In this document: positions 1 through 8,416 of the stretch, one piece after another
How the letters are laid out: each line of letters opens with the position of its first letter
How positions within the stretch are numbered: the first letter of the stretch is position 1
Assembly (NCBI GenBank): GCA_028284955.1
Contig: JANQQS010000104.1
Span: 1-64,000, forward strand
DNA length: 64,000 nucleotides
Reading direction: 5' to 3'
DNA from: Myxococcota bacterium
Lineage (GTDB): Bacteria; Myxococcota_A; Polyangia; Polyangiales; Houyiibacteriaceae
Made by a program: the position numbers and the translations under genes
Notes under the pieces: generated by a model
Databases searched by the model: none
What the model was told of the DNA's origin: nothing
What the model saw: the letters and a program-made list of their open reading frames with translations, nothing else

Positions 1-555
1 CATGCTGTGCGTGGTGTTGTCGTTGTCCTCCTCCGCGCAGCACCCGCGCCAGGCGCGGAGTACGCTCGCTGGGTCTTCCGCATCCTGGTAGTCAGCCGCG
101 TTGTCTTTGAGCTTTACGATGGTTTTGCCTGGGCCAGCGCCTCGAAAGGTGATGAACCTTCCAACATCGATTCGTTTTGAAATAAGGTACGTGCCGGCGG
201 GGAGGTAGATTTGTTCCCCCGCCGAATAGGTATCGTCGATGGCCGCCTGAATCGCGTCCGTATCATCATTCGACCCGTCTCCGCGGGCGCCGTAGTCGAG
301 TACATTGACCGCCGCGTCTTCGGGCAGCGAGAAATCACCGACAAGATTGGGCCCTTCTCCACAGAGAGTCGCGAGTGCGCTCGTCCCTGCCCCTGTCTCT
401 GCCCCTGCATCGTCGCTGGTCGACAAAGGTGCCGTTTCATTCGAAGACGAGGGCTCATCGCTGCCGGGCGTCATCTCGGTGTCGCAACCGAGAAAAGCCC
501 ACAGGAGAGACGACAACAGCCAAGCCAACTCGCGGGTTTGAAGAACGCGGTTCAT
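1..555 (-). CDS. Secreted lipoprotein with right-handed beta-helix (pectate-lyase-3-like), partial
   Basis: The gene runs off the left edge; 185 codons are visible. The N-terminus is a signal peptide ending in a lipobox (LLWAFLGC), then a Ser/Thr/Asp-rich linker, then a segment of the type VNVLDYGARGDG...DDTDAIQAAID...LPAGTYLIS. That pattern is the start of the pectate lyase superfamily / GH28-GH55-like beta-helix fold. The protein is therefore predicted to be an outer-surface lipoprotein that binds or cleaves polysaccharide. The catalytic part lies outside the window, so no substrate can be named. The ATG at 555 is the only start giving a complete signal peptide. A second, unrelated beta-helix protein lies at 60403-62124. 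Confidence 0.75.
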   Translation of the reverse strand, partial: MNRVLQTRELAWLLSSLLWAFLGCDTEMTPGSDEPSSSNETAPLSTSDDAGAETGAGTSALATLCGEGPNLVGDFSLPEDAAVNVLDYGARGDGSNDDTDAIQAAIDDTYSAGEQIYLPAGTYLISKRIDVGRFITFRGAGPGKTIVKLKDNAADYQDAEDPASVLRAWRGCCAEEDNDNTTHSM

Positions 556-750
556 CGGTAGCTCCGATGCCTAACTGCCTCGACTTGAGAAAACGGCTCA
601 GAGCTCAGGGCGAATCCTCGGCGCAGGGGTCATGACTATATCGGGTCTCATCCCTATCCAGCCGTGCTCGGCGTGCACAAACGAGGCAATGAGCCAAGTT
701 CCGGAGCGGCGTACACCAACTCTCCCCCCGACCGAAATCTAGGTCCGCGC

Positions 751-828
751 ATGAGAAGCTCGATGCACAACGACATCTGCAACTGGACCAACGCCTGGCC
801 CAGCGCCTACCGGGCGGACGATTGCTAA
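751..828 (+). other. Gene-free stretch 556-895 with a 25-codon open reading frame
   Basis: Between the two minus-strand genes the only coding-like stretch is a 25-residue plus-strand frame (MRSSMHNDICNWTNAWPS, ending RADDC). It reads like the Cys-containing C-terminal end of a secreted protein. No start signal or neighbouring exon-like frame supports it as a gene, so it is probably a relic or chance. The rest of the stretch shows nothing except the hairpin at 853-889. Confidence 0.2.
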
Positions 829-852
829 GCCGAAGGTACGCGAGATGAACGA

Positions 853-889
853 AGTGAACGAGCTGATCACCAAGATCAGCTCGTTCACT
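853..889. terminator. Perfect 16-bp hairpin downstream of protease gene
   Basis: A perfect inverted repeat has arms AGTGAACGAGCTGATC (853-868) and its exact complement (874-889) around the loop ACCAA. It sits just beyond the stop at 896 of the Cys-rich tail of the minus-strand protease gene, where a transcript end is expected. There is no T-run on either strand, so it may instead stabilise an mRNA end or block read-through in both directions. Confidence 0.5.
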
Positions 890-895
890 CGATCT

Positions 896-1205
896 TCACG
901 GCGTCCAATCGAAGCATATGTTGCCGACGTCTTCGGGCAGCCAACATACGCCGAAGGTGGGCGCGAGTTCGGGGCACGAGTTGTTTCTCAAACACGTGAA
1001 TGATCCTGAATCGTTTCGTTGACACGCATGTCCTGGTCGGCATTCGGCAGACGATCGACACGTAGTGAACGGTCCGTTCCCGCACGCACCACCAACGTTG
1101 GTACAGAAGCTCTGCAGGTCACAAGTGGTCCGTCCACGACGACAGGTGGTCGTCCCCGACACAACAAAACCCGTTTGGCAGGATCTTGGGGTTTCGCTGC
1201 ACTGC
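896..1205 (-). pseudogene. Cys-rich tail of protease in shifted frame
   Basis: Immediately after the stop of the trypsin-like gene, the +1 frame stays open to 896. It reads as a genuine cysteine-rich secreted domain with about 14 Cys in about 100 residues (for example GRQCSETPRSC, GGACGNGPF, CRSSAECRPGHAC, ending GNICFDWTP). Removing one T from the TGTTGG at the end of the protease frame would fuse the two parts in frame. The tail is then a typical myxobacterial Cys-rich C-terminal extension. Either the gene has a recent 1-nt insertion or the base is a sequencing error. Confidence 0.5.
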
Positions 1206-2228
1206 CTACCAACAGCGATAGTACCTGCCGTTGCCCGGCAGGTCGTTGTCCGAAAATCTGCGGCAGTCCGGGTCGCCCGCCCAATCAAGAATCCGATCGA
1301 ACATCCAGATTTTCGAGGAGAGCCGCGCCCAGTACATGCTGTCGCCCGTCTCGGGGCAGCTGCTCGTGCGGGGGGAGGTCTTCGAAGCCACGCCTCCCGC
1401 GTAGTCGTAGTTGTAGCCGTTGTAGGCATCGCGATCGAACACCAGCGGTCCCCCGGAATCGCCCGCGCAGACCGCGGCGTGCCCGTAGGCCACCACGCTG
1501 CGAATGTGATTCGCGCCCCACAGGTTGGCGTTGACGGATCCTTCGCGTGGACTCGTATCGCTCAGCCCGTCGGAGTAGGCCCCGTACCCCCGGGCGCGTG
1601 CCCATTCGGATACGCCGACCCCGAGAATGCGGAGGAAGTCTTGCGTTTGGAGGCTACGAGGAGCCGGTTCGCCAGGATCGGGAGCGCGCGTGGTGAAGTT
1701 TCCTCCCGCGAGCCGCGTGATGATCGCAACATCCTGTTCGGTATCGAGGGTGTTGTAGGCGTTGGGCCAAAACGCCAAAACCGTGGTGTATCGGCGCGAA
1801 TTGTTCGCGTTTCGGCACCGTTCATTGATGCACATGACTTCGCCAGAGCTTGGTTTGTAAACGGCTCGGAGCCGAATCTCTCCCCACTTCATCCCGTTCC
1901 AGACGCCGTCGTGGGCTCCCGAAATGGTTTTGTCGTCTACGCAATGTGCGGCGGTGGCGATCATATTTGGACCAGCGAAAAAACCACTACAGCCACCCCC
2001 GGCGGCAAAGTCGAGCCGGACGAGACCGCGAGTGTGGGAGACCCAGCCTCCCGTGATGGCGGCCCGTTGACCGGCTACTTCAGCCTCCCCGGCTGCGGAG
2101 CCGACTTCTGCGGAATCGACCCCTGCGAAATCGACTCCTGCGAAATCGACCCCTGTGGAGCAACCGCACCATCCGACAGTCGAAAGGATCAGGGTTATGA
2201 TTGAGCTCCAACGCTTGCGTGTATCCAT
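1206..2228 (-). CDS. Trypsin-like serine protease lipoprotein (S1 family)
   Basis: A 340-residue secreted chymotrypsin-fold protease. Order: signal peptide with lipobox (VGWCGC, Cys about residue 23); a short GVDFA-type degenerate linker repeat; mature start ITGG; His of the triad in ATAAHC; Asp in QDVAIITR; Ser in CAGDSGGPL. All three catalytic residues are present, so the domain is predicted active at the cell surface or after release. The frame stops at RYYRCW, and a Cys-rich domain continues in the next frame (896-1205), so the native protein was probably about 440 residues. The start ATG at 2228 precedes a clear signal sequence. No operon partner; the methyltransferase gene upstream is divergent. 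Confidence 0.85.
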   Translation of the reverse strand: MDTRKRWSSIITLILSTVGWCGCSTGVDFAGVDFAGVDSAEVGSAAGEAEVAGQRAAITGGWVSHTRGLVRLDFAAGGGCSGFFAGPNMIATAAHCVDDKTISGAHDGVWNGMKWGEIRLRAVYKPSSGEVMCINERCRNANNSRRYTTVLAFWPNAYNTLDTEQDVAIITRLAGGNFTTRAPDPGEPAPRSLQTQDFLRILGVGVSEWARARGYGAYSDGLSDTSPREGSVNANLWGANHIRSVVAYGHAAVCAGDSGGPLVFDRDAYNGYNYDYAGGVASKTSPRTSSCPETGDSMYWARLSSKIWMFDRILDWAGDPDCRRFSDNDLPGNGRYYRCW

Positions 2229-2351
2229 GATGGTTTCCCCCTTGTGCTCAGATAACTACGCGCTGAGAGACACTTTTCTGACACAGCGAATGCTGCGCGG
2301 TCTGTCCCGCGGAGTAGCGGAAACCTTTGCGCTTGTGAGATAACGCATCCT

Positions 2352-3176
2352 ATGACGAACTGGTCCGAGTTCGATAACCATCAGCGCCGCGCGCTCTTCA
2401 GCTCTCATGCCGAAGCATACGGAGACGGCCGTCCCGGCTATCCGCGGGCGGTATTCGACCACCTTCAATCGTCGTGCAACCTGCGACCTGGATGCCAGGT
2501 TCTCGAGATCGGTCCGGGTGCAGGACAGGCTACGGGCCCATTGCTCGACGCCGGAGCAGAAGTCCTTGCGGTGGAGTTGGGCGAAGCGTTCGCCTCGCTT
2601 CTTCGAACGAAGTTTGAGGGGCGTCATCTAGAGGTGAGGTCGGGAGAGTTCGAGACGATCGACCTTCCCTCAGAAGCCTTTGATCTCGTCGCTGCGGCCA
2701 CGTCCTTCCATTGGATACCTCCTCAACAAGGCCTCGATCGCATAGCCCGACTTCTCAGACCCGGTGGCACCATCGCCCTGTGGTGGAATCACTTCGGAGA
2801 TCCAGATCGACTGGACCCGTTCCGCGACGCCGTACAACCCGTGCTTCAACAGCTCGCACCTCAGCTCACGGACTCTGCCACCGGCGGCGCAGGCATCGGA
2901 GCTCATCCGTACGCTCTCGATGAACGAGCACGCCGAGAAGAGATCGACAGCCACGGAAGCTTCGGGCCTATCGAGCACCTCATGATTCCGTGGACGGCAC
3001 GTCAAACCACCGACAGCATTCGGCGCTTCCTTTGCTCGTTTTCCTCGTGGATGGCGCTTGAGACGCAAGTCCGAACGGCTCTGCTGCAAGCGATCAGCGA
3101 TCTCATCGACACCACCTTCGGCGGCGCCGTCGAGCGACCCTTCCTCACCGCGCTCTACACCGCCCGGCGGCAGTAA
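2352..3176 (+). CDS. Class I SAM-dependent methyltransferase
   Basis: A 274-residue methyltransferase of the UbiE/YcgJ type. Motif I is VLEIGPGAGQAT (about residues 50-61), followed by an acidic strand end (EVLAVELG). The FDLVAAATSFHWI motif and LRPGGTIALW post-motif are typical of small-molecule methyltransferases. The N-terminus (FSSHAEAYGDGRPGYP) matches the usual opening of this family. The substrate cannot be told from sequence. It stands alone, divergent from the protease gene and convergent with the lipoprotein at 3209-3937. Confidence 0.85.
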   Translation: MTNWSEFDNHQRRALFSSHAEAYGDGRPGYPRAVFDHLQSSCNLRPGCQVLEIGPGAGQATGPLLDAGAEVLAVELGEAFASLLRTKFEGRHLEVRSGEFETIDLPSEAFDLVAAATSFHWIPPQQGLDRIARLLRPGGTIALWWNHFGDPDRLDPFRDAVQPVLQQLAPQLTDSATGGAGIGAHPYALDERARREEIDSHGSFGPIEHLMIPWTARQTTDSIRRFLCSFSSWMALETQVRTALLQAISDLIDTTFGGAVERPFLTALYTARRQ

Positions 3177-3208
3177 CGAGCTACGTAAAGCCAGGCGACA
3201 AACTGAGC

Positions 3209-3937
3209 TCAGCGCCGCCAGATGCTTTCGCGCCCGGCCACCACGTCATCCAAAGTGGGCCAATGATTTGGGTTCAGCCCGGCGTTCCGACAGCGAGGTT
3301 CGTCCAAAGAGAATGCAAACGCACCGCCCATCCAGTCTTCGCACCTCCAACCGGGTCTGTTCTTGAACTGCTGGCAGCGCTGATCCCACCAACCCAAGGT
3401 CTCGTCTGTTGAGATGAAAAAGACCCCGCAGAATCGACCTGAACTTCGGTGGCGCTCGTGAAGCGCTTTGAGCGTGCACTCGAACAGCGCCCATCCCGCG
3501 CCAGGTTGTGCGCTCAATAGCAAGAAGCTGCGGTACCAAAGCGGGTCGTCATCGCTTTTGTCCCTCGGGTTCACGTCCATGTACCGCAGCGCGGTGATTT
3601 CGGGTTGGGACCCGCACGACTCTTGCCCCCAAATGAGAACCGGACCAACGTTGATGTGCGCGTTGTGCCCCACGCGGGCCAAGCGCAGCAACTCATCCGA
3701 TGTTTGATGGTTGCGGTGCTCCATATGTCGGCTGAGGAATTCTTCATGCATCGGTTTGGTGAAGTTCTTCCGCGGCGACATCGTTTTGCAGCCGGAAGGC
3801 GCGGACGCCGGGGATTGCTTTTCGCTCGTCTCGGACGAGCTCTGGCGGTTTGGCGACACGTTCGGCGAGCACCCGGACGCGAGGAGAAACAAGAGCACCA
3901 TCGGATTAGCCCCAGCGAAACAGTCTTGGAGCGGCAT
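3209..3937 (-). CDS. Hypothetical lipoprotein
   Basis: No family recognised. The N-terminus carries a hydrophobic segment ending in a lipobox (FLLASGC), so the product should be lipidated and exported. It has a Ser-rich linker and then a mixed alpha/beta domain rich in Trp and Cys (WGQESCGSQPEI, WWDQRCQQF, GWRCEDWMGGAF). The middle (SFLLLSAQPGAGWALFECTL) faintly resembles a GNAT-like core, but that is a guess. The ATG at 3937 was chosen; an internal ATG at 3901 would leave only ten residues before the Cys. Confidence 0.6.
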   Translation of the reverse strand: MPLQDCFAGANPMVLLFLLASGCSPNVSPNRQSSSETSEKQSPASAPSGCKTMSPRKNFTKPMHEEFLSRHMEHRNHQTSDELLRLARVGHNAHINVGPVLIWGQESCGSQPEITALRYMDVNPRDKSDDDPLWYRSFLLLSAQPGAGWALFECTLKALHERHRSSGRFCGVFFISTDETLGWWDQRCQQFKNRPGWRCEDWMGGAFAFSLDEPRCRNAGLNPNHWPTLDDVVAGRESIWRR

Positions 3938-4008
3938 GCCCAAGCGCGAAGCAATTTTCGTACCGAAGCGACCGATTTCTTTCGAGGACAGCTCTCGCGA
4001 AATCCGGG

Positions 4009-4131
4009 CTAGTCAAAAATTCCCAGCACAGCCATCAGTCGCTTCTCGACGGCACGGAGCTCGTTTGCAGTCAGCGTCGTGAGAGGGCCGTCACACCGTC
4101 GACAGCGATCCAGAGTGCGCGGTTGTTCGCA
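4009..4131 (-). pseudogene. MazF/PemK-family toxin, C-terminal relic
   Basis: The minus strand upstream of the TIGR04255 cassette encodes a 40-residue fragment ending VEKRLMAVLGIFD and stop. Its layout (CEQPRTLDR, then a Leu-Thr-rich turn, then an ELRAVEKRL helix) matches the last third of MazF/PemK endoribonucleases. No upstream part and no MazE-like antitoxin are present. It is a decayed toxin-antitoxin remnant at the border where the three-gene cassette begins. Confidence 0.5.
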
Positions 4132-4187
4132 CAGGATTTTGCTGCCGAATCGCCAACCACCCCGCTATTTCAATGACGATTCCCGGG

Positions 4188-4197
4188 AACAATATTG
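4188..4197. promoter_or_regulatory. ACAATATTGT palindrome upstream of cassette
   Basis: A 10-bp perfect palindrome in the short A/T-rich leader of the 4247-6648 operon, about 50 bp before the first start. It could overlap the promoter and act as a binding site for the HTH protein encoded by the second gene. This rests on position and symmetry only. Confidence 0.25.
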
Positions 4198-4246
4198 TAG
4201 CTTGAGGCGTTGTTTTGGATGTAAGATTCAGTGTAAGGAGATGCCC

Positions 4247-5062
4247 ATGAAACGCAGGTGCCGGTACGTGCCCTTGTCCAAGCAGCCGCTGGTACTGGTT
4301 CTGGGCCAGGTTCGATTCAGCCCCGTTCGCCGGATGGCGGACTATATCCCTGCAATTCAAGAGGAATTTCGGCGCCATGGGTTCCCGCTAGAGCGTGCCG
4401 GCAAGATCCAGCAGCTCATATTCCCCCCCGGGGGCGGGGTGCCAGTGCAGGTGGTCGAGCAGCAACGCTGGGAGTACCGGACCAAGGACGAGACGTGGAG
4501 CGTACTCGTGATGCAGGACAGTGTCGTCCTGCAGACCACCTCCTACGAGAGGTTCGAAGGCTTCGCGGAAAAGCTCCTGCACGCCGTCCAGACAGTCCTG
4601 GCTAAGACCGAGCATGACCAACTGGGTGTCGTCGAACGAGTCGGACTTCGCTACGTGGACGTGGTCCGACCTCGCGAAGGCGAGGACTTCCGGTTCTATC
4701 TGCGGCGCGGTTTCCACGGAGTGGCGGACGAAGTCTTCAAGAGCAGCACCCACCGTCTGCGCGTCGAGAGCACCGGCAAAACCACGATCGAAGACGTCGA
4801 CGGCACAATGGTCGTCCGCGTCGTTCAGAACGATCAGGGCTTCTCGTTGCCGCCGGACCTGCTTGGGGCGGCACCGAAACACGCGCCGCGAGCGAAGTCG
4901 GGCGAGCTCATCACTCTGGTCGACATGGACCACTACATCGAGGGAACCTTTGATCCCAATGCCGACTGGATCGTGGCCAGGGCGTATGAGATGCACGACC
5001 ATCTCGTGGAGACTCTTCACGACCACGTCGTAACCCCACAAGCGATCGAGGTGTGGAAGTGA
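4247..5062 (+). CDS. TIGR04255-like family protein, first gene of three-gene cassette
   Basis: A 271-residue protein. The opening (PLVLVLGQVRFSPVRRM...IPAIQEEFRRHGFP) and the body (WSVLVMQDSVVLQTTSYERFEGF...GLRYVD) follow the pattern of the sporadically distributed TIGR04255 family, whose biochemical role is unknown. Start ATG 4247 is fixed by an AAGGAG 6 nt upstream. The stop overlaps the next gene by 4 nt (GTGA), so the genes are translationally coupled. The C-terminal half contains an immunoglobulin-like or ferredoxin-like beta-rich pattern but no catalytic motif that I can see. Families of this patchy distribution are often accessory or defence genes; that is inference. Confidence 0.65.
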   Translation: MKRRCRYVPLSKQPLVLVLGQVRFSPVRRMADYIPAIQEEFRRHGFPLERAGKIQQLIFPPGGGVPVQVVEQQRWEYRTKDETWSVLVMQDSVVLQTTSYERFEGFAEKLLHAVQTVLAKTEHDQLGVVERVGLRYVDVVRPREGEDFRFYLRRGFHGVADEVFKSSTHRLRVESTGKTTIEDVDGTMVVRVVQNDQGFSLPPDLLGAAPKHAPRAKSGELITLVDMDHYIEGTFDPNADWIVARAYEMHDHLVETLHDHVVTPQAIEVWK

Positions 5063-5802
5063 CATCGACCATCACCTACCCGGAGTATGAGGCTGCACGG
5101 CAAGCAAGCGCGCTGCTCGCGGGGCAATCCAGCTACGCCCCGAGCAGCGGTGAAGAGGCATGGCTCACCGTCCTGAAGCCCTTGGGTTCCGGAAGCTCGG
5201 GCGTCTTCATGCTTGTGACCGATTACGGTCCGATCCTGCCGCACATTGGCTCAAGCTCGTTCGTCGTCGATCGGAGACCTGCTCGCGTCCGCACTGTGAG
5301 TCTCGTGCGGTCCGAGGTCTCGGACAACTTTCGCACCGTGATCGCACTTCCTGTCGTCGAGCAGATGCAGGAACTCCTCGCTGCGCTCTCCATCAACAAG
5401 TCCCAACTCGCCGACATTTTGCGGGTGACGCGGCCGACGATGTACGGCTGGCTCCAGGGCAAGGAGCCCAACGCCACCAACGCCGACCGTCTCCACGCGC
5501 TGCTTCGCATTCTCACGCGAGCATCCGTTTCTGGCGCCAAACCGCTCAACGCGCGCTTTGTGCGCAAGCCGATGGATCTGGATGGTCCATCCATCATCGA
5601 TCTCATTTCGGCAGAAAACCTCGATGAGGACCGCATCGTACAGACCCTTCAGCAAGCTCGGGCTCTCGGCGAGACGGCAACAGGAAGGAGAACACGTCGG
5701 GAAGATCGGCTGAACGCGCTGGGATTCGACGACCCAACGAACGAAGAGCGTCGAGAACGACTCGCCCGGAATGCAGCTCTGAAGGATTGGCCCGAGCGGT
5801 AA
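5059..5802 (+). CDS. HTH DNA-binding protein, second gene of cassette
   Basis: A 247-residue protein. The centre (ELLAALSINKSQLADILRVTRPTMYGWLQGKEPNATNADRL, in two halves around residues 110-150) is a helix-turn-helix of the XRE type: Leu-Ala-x-x-Leu-x-Val-x-Arg-x-Thr recognition helix followed by a Trp-Leu cap. The N-terminal 90 residues are beta-rich and unassigned. The C-terminus is highly charged (TGRRTRREDRL). GTG 5059 overlaps the previous stop and has GAGG 7 nt upstream; GTG 5053 is an alternative. It probably regulates the cassette, perhaps as an antitoxin-like subunit. Confidence 0.65.
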   Translation: MTSTITYPEYEAARQASALLAGQSSYAPSSGEEAWLTVLKPLGSGSSGVFMLVTDYGPILPHIGSSSFVVDRRPARVRTVSLVRSEVSDNFRTVIALPVVEQMQELLAALSINKSQLADILRVTRPTMYGWLQGKEPNATNADRLHALLRILTRASVSGAKPLNARFVRKPMDLDGPSIIDLISAENLDEDRIVQTLQQARALGETATGRRTRREDRLNALGFDDPTNEERRERLARNAALKDWPER

Positions 5803-5805
5803 AAC

Positions 5806-6648
5806 ATGAACCAGCCCTTCGACAGCGACGCAATTGCGAAGCTGGGCTGGCGTCAGGGCGCAATCCTCGACGCCAAGCTGGTCGAGAGCGCGCGAAAGCA
5901 CGCCCCGGCAACGGTGACGTTGGGCGACGGCGACTGGTTGATCGTCACGAGCCACGACTGCGACGTCGTCAACTTCAGTTTCACCAAGGAGCCGGTTATC
6001 GAGGTGGCGCGGGCGAGCGTCTTGGCCGCGAAGAAGGTGGACAAACAGCAGTCGTCGGGCCGAAACCCACGCACAATGCAGTTGGCTGTGAAGGATGGTA
6101 GTGAACCGGTAGTGCTCTCCCTGTCGGTCCACGACCGATGGTTCGTCCCAAGAGACGCACTCGTTCAAGAACCCCCCGCGCGCCATCTGCCCGACAAAGA
6201 GCGGAGGCTGATCGCGGAGTGGCTCGCGAAACGGTACATCCGGGCTGCCTTTCCGACGGCCTTCGATCTTCGCTGGCGCATCAAGCTGAAGGACTGGCAG
6301 AAGCTCCTCAAGGCGCACAGTGAGTGGATCCAAGGCATCTACCTTCGCCTGTCGACACTCGACGAGCTTCCAAATGGGACGCCGTACATGTGCCACCTTA
6401 TTGTCGCCGTGCCTCACGCGAAGCGAGCTGGCTCCGCCTGGCCCAAGAAACGGGAGGAACTCGAGAAGGCGATCGAGGCGTTCTGGAACCAGTTCAAGCC
6501 GGGGATCGAATGCGCGGGCGTCGAGCCTCTCGGCACCGACGAGATAACTCTCGCAGACATCGAGCTCTACCAGCGGTTCGACGCGGACTGGGTGAGTTTC
6601 GACGACGACACACCGGTCACACCTGCCCATGCCGACATGACCGCCTGA
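5806..6648 (+). CDS. Uncharacterised protein, third gene of cassette
   Basis: A 280-residue soluble protein starting 3 nt after the previous stop, so certainly co-transcribed. I do not recognise the family. Visible marks: a WLIVTSHDCDVVN segment near residue 45, where a His-Asp-Cys-Asp cluster follows a predicted strand; a basic patch (KRYIRAAFPTAF, RIKLKDWQKLL); and an acidic C-terminus (WVSFDDDTP). The SHDCD cluster could be a metal or catalytic site. No signal peptide or membrane segment. With its two neighbours it forms a self-contained cassette ending exactly where a dispersed repeat begins. Confidence 0.55.
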   Translation: MNQPFDSDAIAKLGWRQGAILDAKLVESARKHAPATVTLGDGDWLIVTSHDCDVVNFSFTKEPVIEVARASVLAAKKVDKQQSSGRNPRTMQLAVKDGSEPVVLSLSVHDRWFVPRDALVQEPPARHLPDKERRLIAEWLAKRYIRAAFPTAFDLRWRIKLKDWQKLLKAHSEWIQGIYLRLSTLDELPNGTPYMCHLIVAVPHAKRAGSAWPKKREELEKAIEAFWNQFKPGIECAGVEPLGTDEITLADIELYQRFDADWVSFDDDTPVTPAHADMTA

Positions 6649-6650
6649 CG

Positions 6651-6830
6651 CAACCTGGGTATCGGGGACACGCACCGCGAGTCCAAATTCTTGAAATCGT
6701 TGGGTTGATCAGAAAAGTGTGAAAGTTTGATTTTAAGCGATGGCTCGAGTTCGTTGCGCGCCATGTTCTCTAAGTATCTTGGCCAACTTTTGCGTTTTTC
6801 TGGAACGCTTTGTATCTGCCAGTACTTGGC
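6651..6830. repeat. Dispersed ~180-bp repeat, copy 1
   Basis: This non-coding stretch, starting 3 nt after the cassette stop, is clearly homologous to 47450-47641. Shared blocks include GACACGCACCGCGAGTCC, AGTTTGATTTT and CCAACTTTTGCGTTTTTCTGG-like sequence in the same order and spacing, with one 20-bp insertion in the other copy. No tRNA or protein is encoded. It looks like the residual edge of a mobile segment. Confidence 0.75.
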
Positions 6831-6840
6831 GTTTGATACG

Positions 6841-8193
6841 TCACGATGGGTCACACACCGGCGCGGGCCCACAGACTCTGGTGTCGACGTCGCAGTACAA
6901 GCTCGTGCACTGGAGGTGCGAGCGGCATTCTGCGCCATCGCCTTTGCGTGTTTCGCACGCCTCGGACTGAGCGGCCCCGTCGCAGTAGAGGTCCGTGCTG
7001 CAAGGATTGCGGATACCGCATTCTTCCCCTACCACCCCTCCGAGATCGACGACGCACCGCTTGGTATCCTCGCTACAGCTTAGATGCCGCTCACATGGGA
7101 TAGCTTCGCACGACTCTCCCTCCGTGGCGGGCCCTCGGCAGGTACCCGTGTCAGGGTCACAACGGTCAGAATTCAAGCACATCGCACTAAAAGAACACGC
7201 CTCTCCGCGTTCGCGTTGCTTTTTGCATACACCGCCGCCGACCATCGCAAGACAGTAGAGGCCGGGGCCACATTCTTCCCCGAACCGTGGACACGGTTCA
7301 TTTTCAACAAGGGCGGGACGGCACCGAGGCCCTGCGCTTTCGTTCGTGCAACGTGTCCCACTCACGCACTGCTCGGCAACCGTGACTTCGAGTTCGCATT
7401 CGTCACCCTCCAATCGGGTGGAGGCGCACATCCTCGTATTGAACGTGCAGAACGTACCCTCTTCGCAACGGCGAGTTGGATCCACGCTGCCTGACGCCGC
7501 CCGGCATTCATCGCCCCGTTGGAGTCGTTTGGATCGCAGCTCTTCGGGTTTTTCCTCGCAGCGGCCGGGGCAGCACTCAAAAGGATTGTCGCATCGATCA
7601 CAGTAGTCGCTCTTGCATTCCCCGCTAACTTCGCACGGTTCGCCAAGCTCGGCGGTTCCCACAAACGCTGCTTCGCAGAACTCTGTTTGTTGTGCCTGGG
7701 ATACAGCGTCCGCGTATTCTTGGCTTGTGAAATCAGCGCACTGTGGCAGCAGCGCCAGGCAATCACTGGCGGCATCCTCCTGCAGTATGATGCGCCCTTC
7801 TCTCAAAGCGCGCGTGCTTGTCTGTAAGGTTCGAAGGAACGTAGGAGTTTGCTGAAGCCCACGGATGCGTGAGCTCACGCAAGCCAGTTCGAGGCTCGGG
7901 TCTGCGCATCCTGCAAGAGGCAAGCACCTAAAAAATACGCTAAAAATTGCCCCATCGGGAATGTCTTCGCCGAATAGGCCGCTTTGTGCGATGAGCGACA
8001 TAGCGTCGTCGCTAAGTTGCTCAAACGATGCGCCGGTCGTCGCTGCATCGTCTGACGCTGCATCATCTGACGCTGCATCCCCTTGTACGGCTGCATCGGC
8101 CGCGGGGTCGCGTTCATCATCCGCCATCGGCTGGGCGTCGTCACCACACGCGGCGCACGCCAAGAGCCCAACGACAAGCCCATGAAAGCGCAC
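6841..8193 (-). CDS. Cys-rich Dickkopf-like exported lipoprotein
   Basis: A 450-residue protein with a signal peptide and lipobox (LLACAAC, Cys 16). It has an Asp/Ala-rich linker containing a threefold ASDDA repeat, an alpha-helical region (residues about 55-180), and then a long Cys-rich region. That region repeats the unit (C)x(E/D)GxxCxxxxxxxx(R)C (for example GEPCEVSGECKSDYC, EGTFCTFNTRMC, GPGLYCLAMVGGGVC). The pattern is typical of myxobacterial Dickkopf-N-terminal-like surface proteins of unknown role, probably disulfide-bonded on the outer membrane. No partner gene is adjacent. Confidence 0.8.
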   Translation of the reverse strand: MRFHGLVVGLLACAACGDDAQPMADDERDPAADAAVQGDAASDDAASDDAATTGASFEQLSDDAMSLIAQSGLFGEDIPDGAIFSVFFRCLPLAGCADPSLELACVSSRIRGLQQTPTFLRTLQTSTRALREGRIILQEDAASDCLALLPQCADFTSQEYADAVSQAQQTEFCEAAFVGTAELGEPCEVSGECKSDYCDRCDNPFECCPGRCEEKPEELRSKRLQRGDECRAASGSVDPTRRCEEGTFCTFNTRMCASTRLEGDECELEVTVAEQCVSGTRCTNESAGPRCRPALVENEPCPRFGEECGPGLYCLAMVGGGVCKKQRERGEACSFSAMCLNSDRCDPDTGTCRGPATEGESCEAIPCERHLSCSEDTKRCVVDLGGVVGEECGIRNPCSTDLYCDGAAQSEACETRKGDGAECRSHLQCTSLYCDVDTRVCGPAPVCDPS

Positions 8194-8416
8194 CGAAAAA
8201 TCCTATCTTTGACATCAAATCAGCTCCGTCTACTGCCGTCACCTCCCGACTAGCTGGATACGACGCCCCTTCGCAGTTGCCAAAACGAATGGGGCGTTCA
8301 TCGACCTAGGCGGCTAGGACATCCAAAGCGCGTTGACTTCAAATCAAGCACGAAGCGAAAGCACCCGCCAGCGGGAGCGCGGGCGTACTCGCGACTGTTG
8401 TATGCGGCGACTCTAT

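Noticed and set aside
1065-2204. 379-codon plus-strand frame opposite the protease
   Set aside because: Antisense of a protease with a complete catalytic triad; no motif of its own.
5251-6675. 474-codon minus-strand frame opposite the TIGR04255 cassette
   Set aside because: It shadows two plus-strand genes with RBS/coupling evidence and shows no motif.
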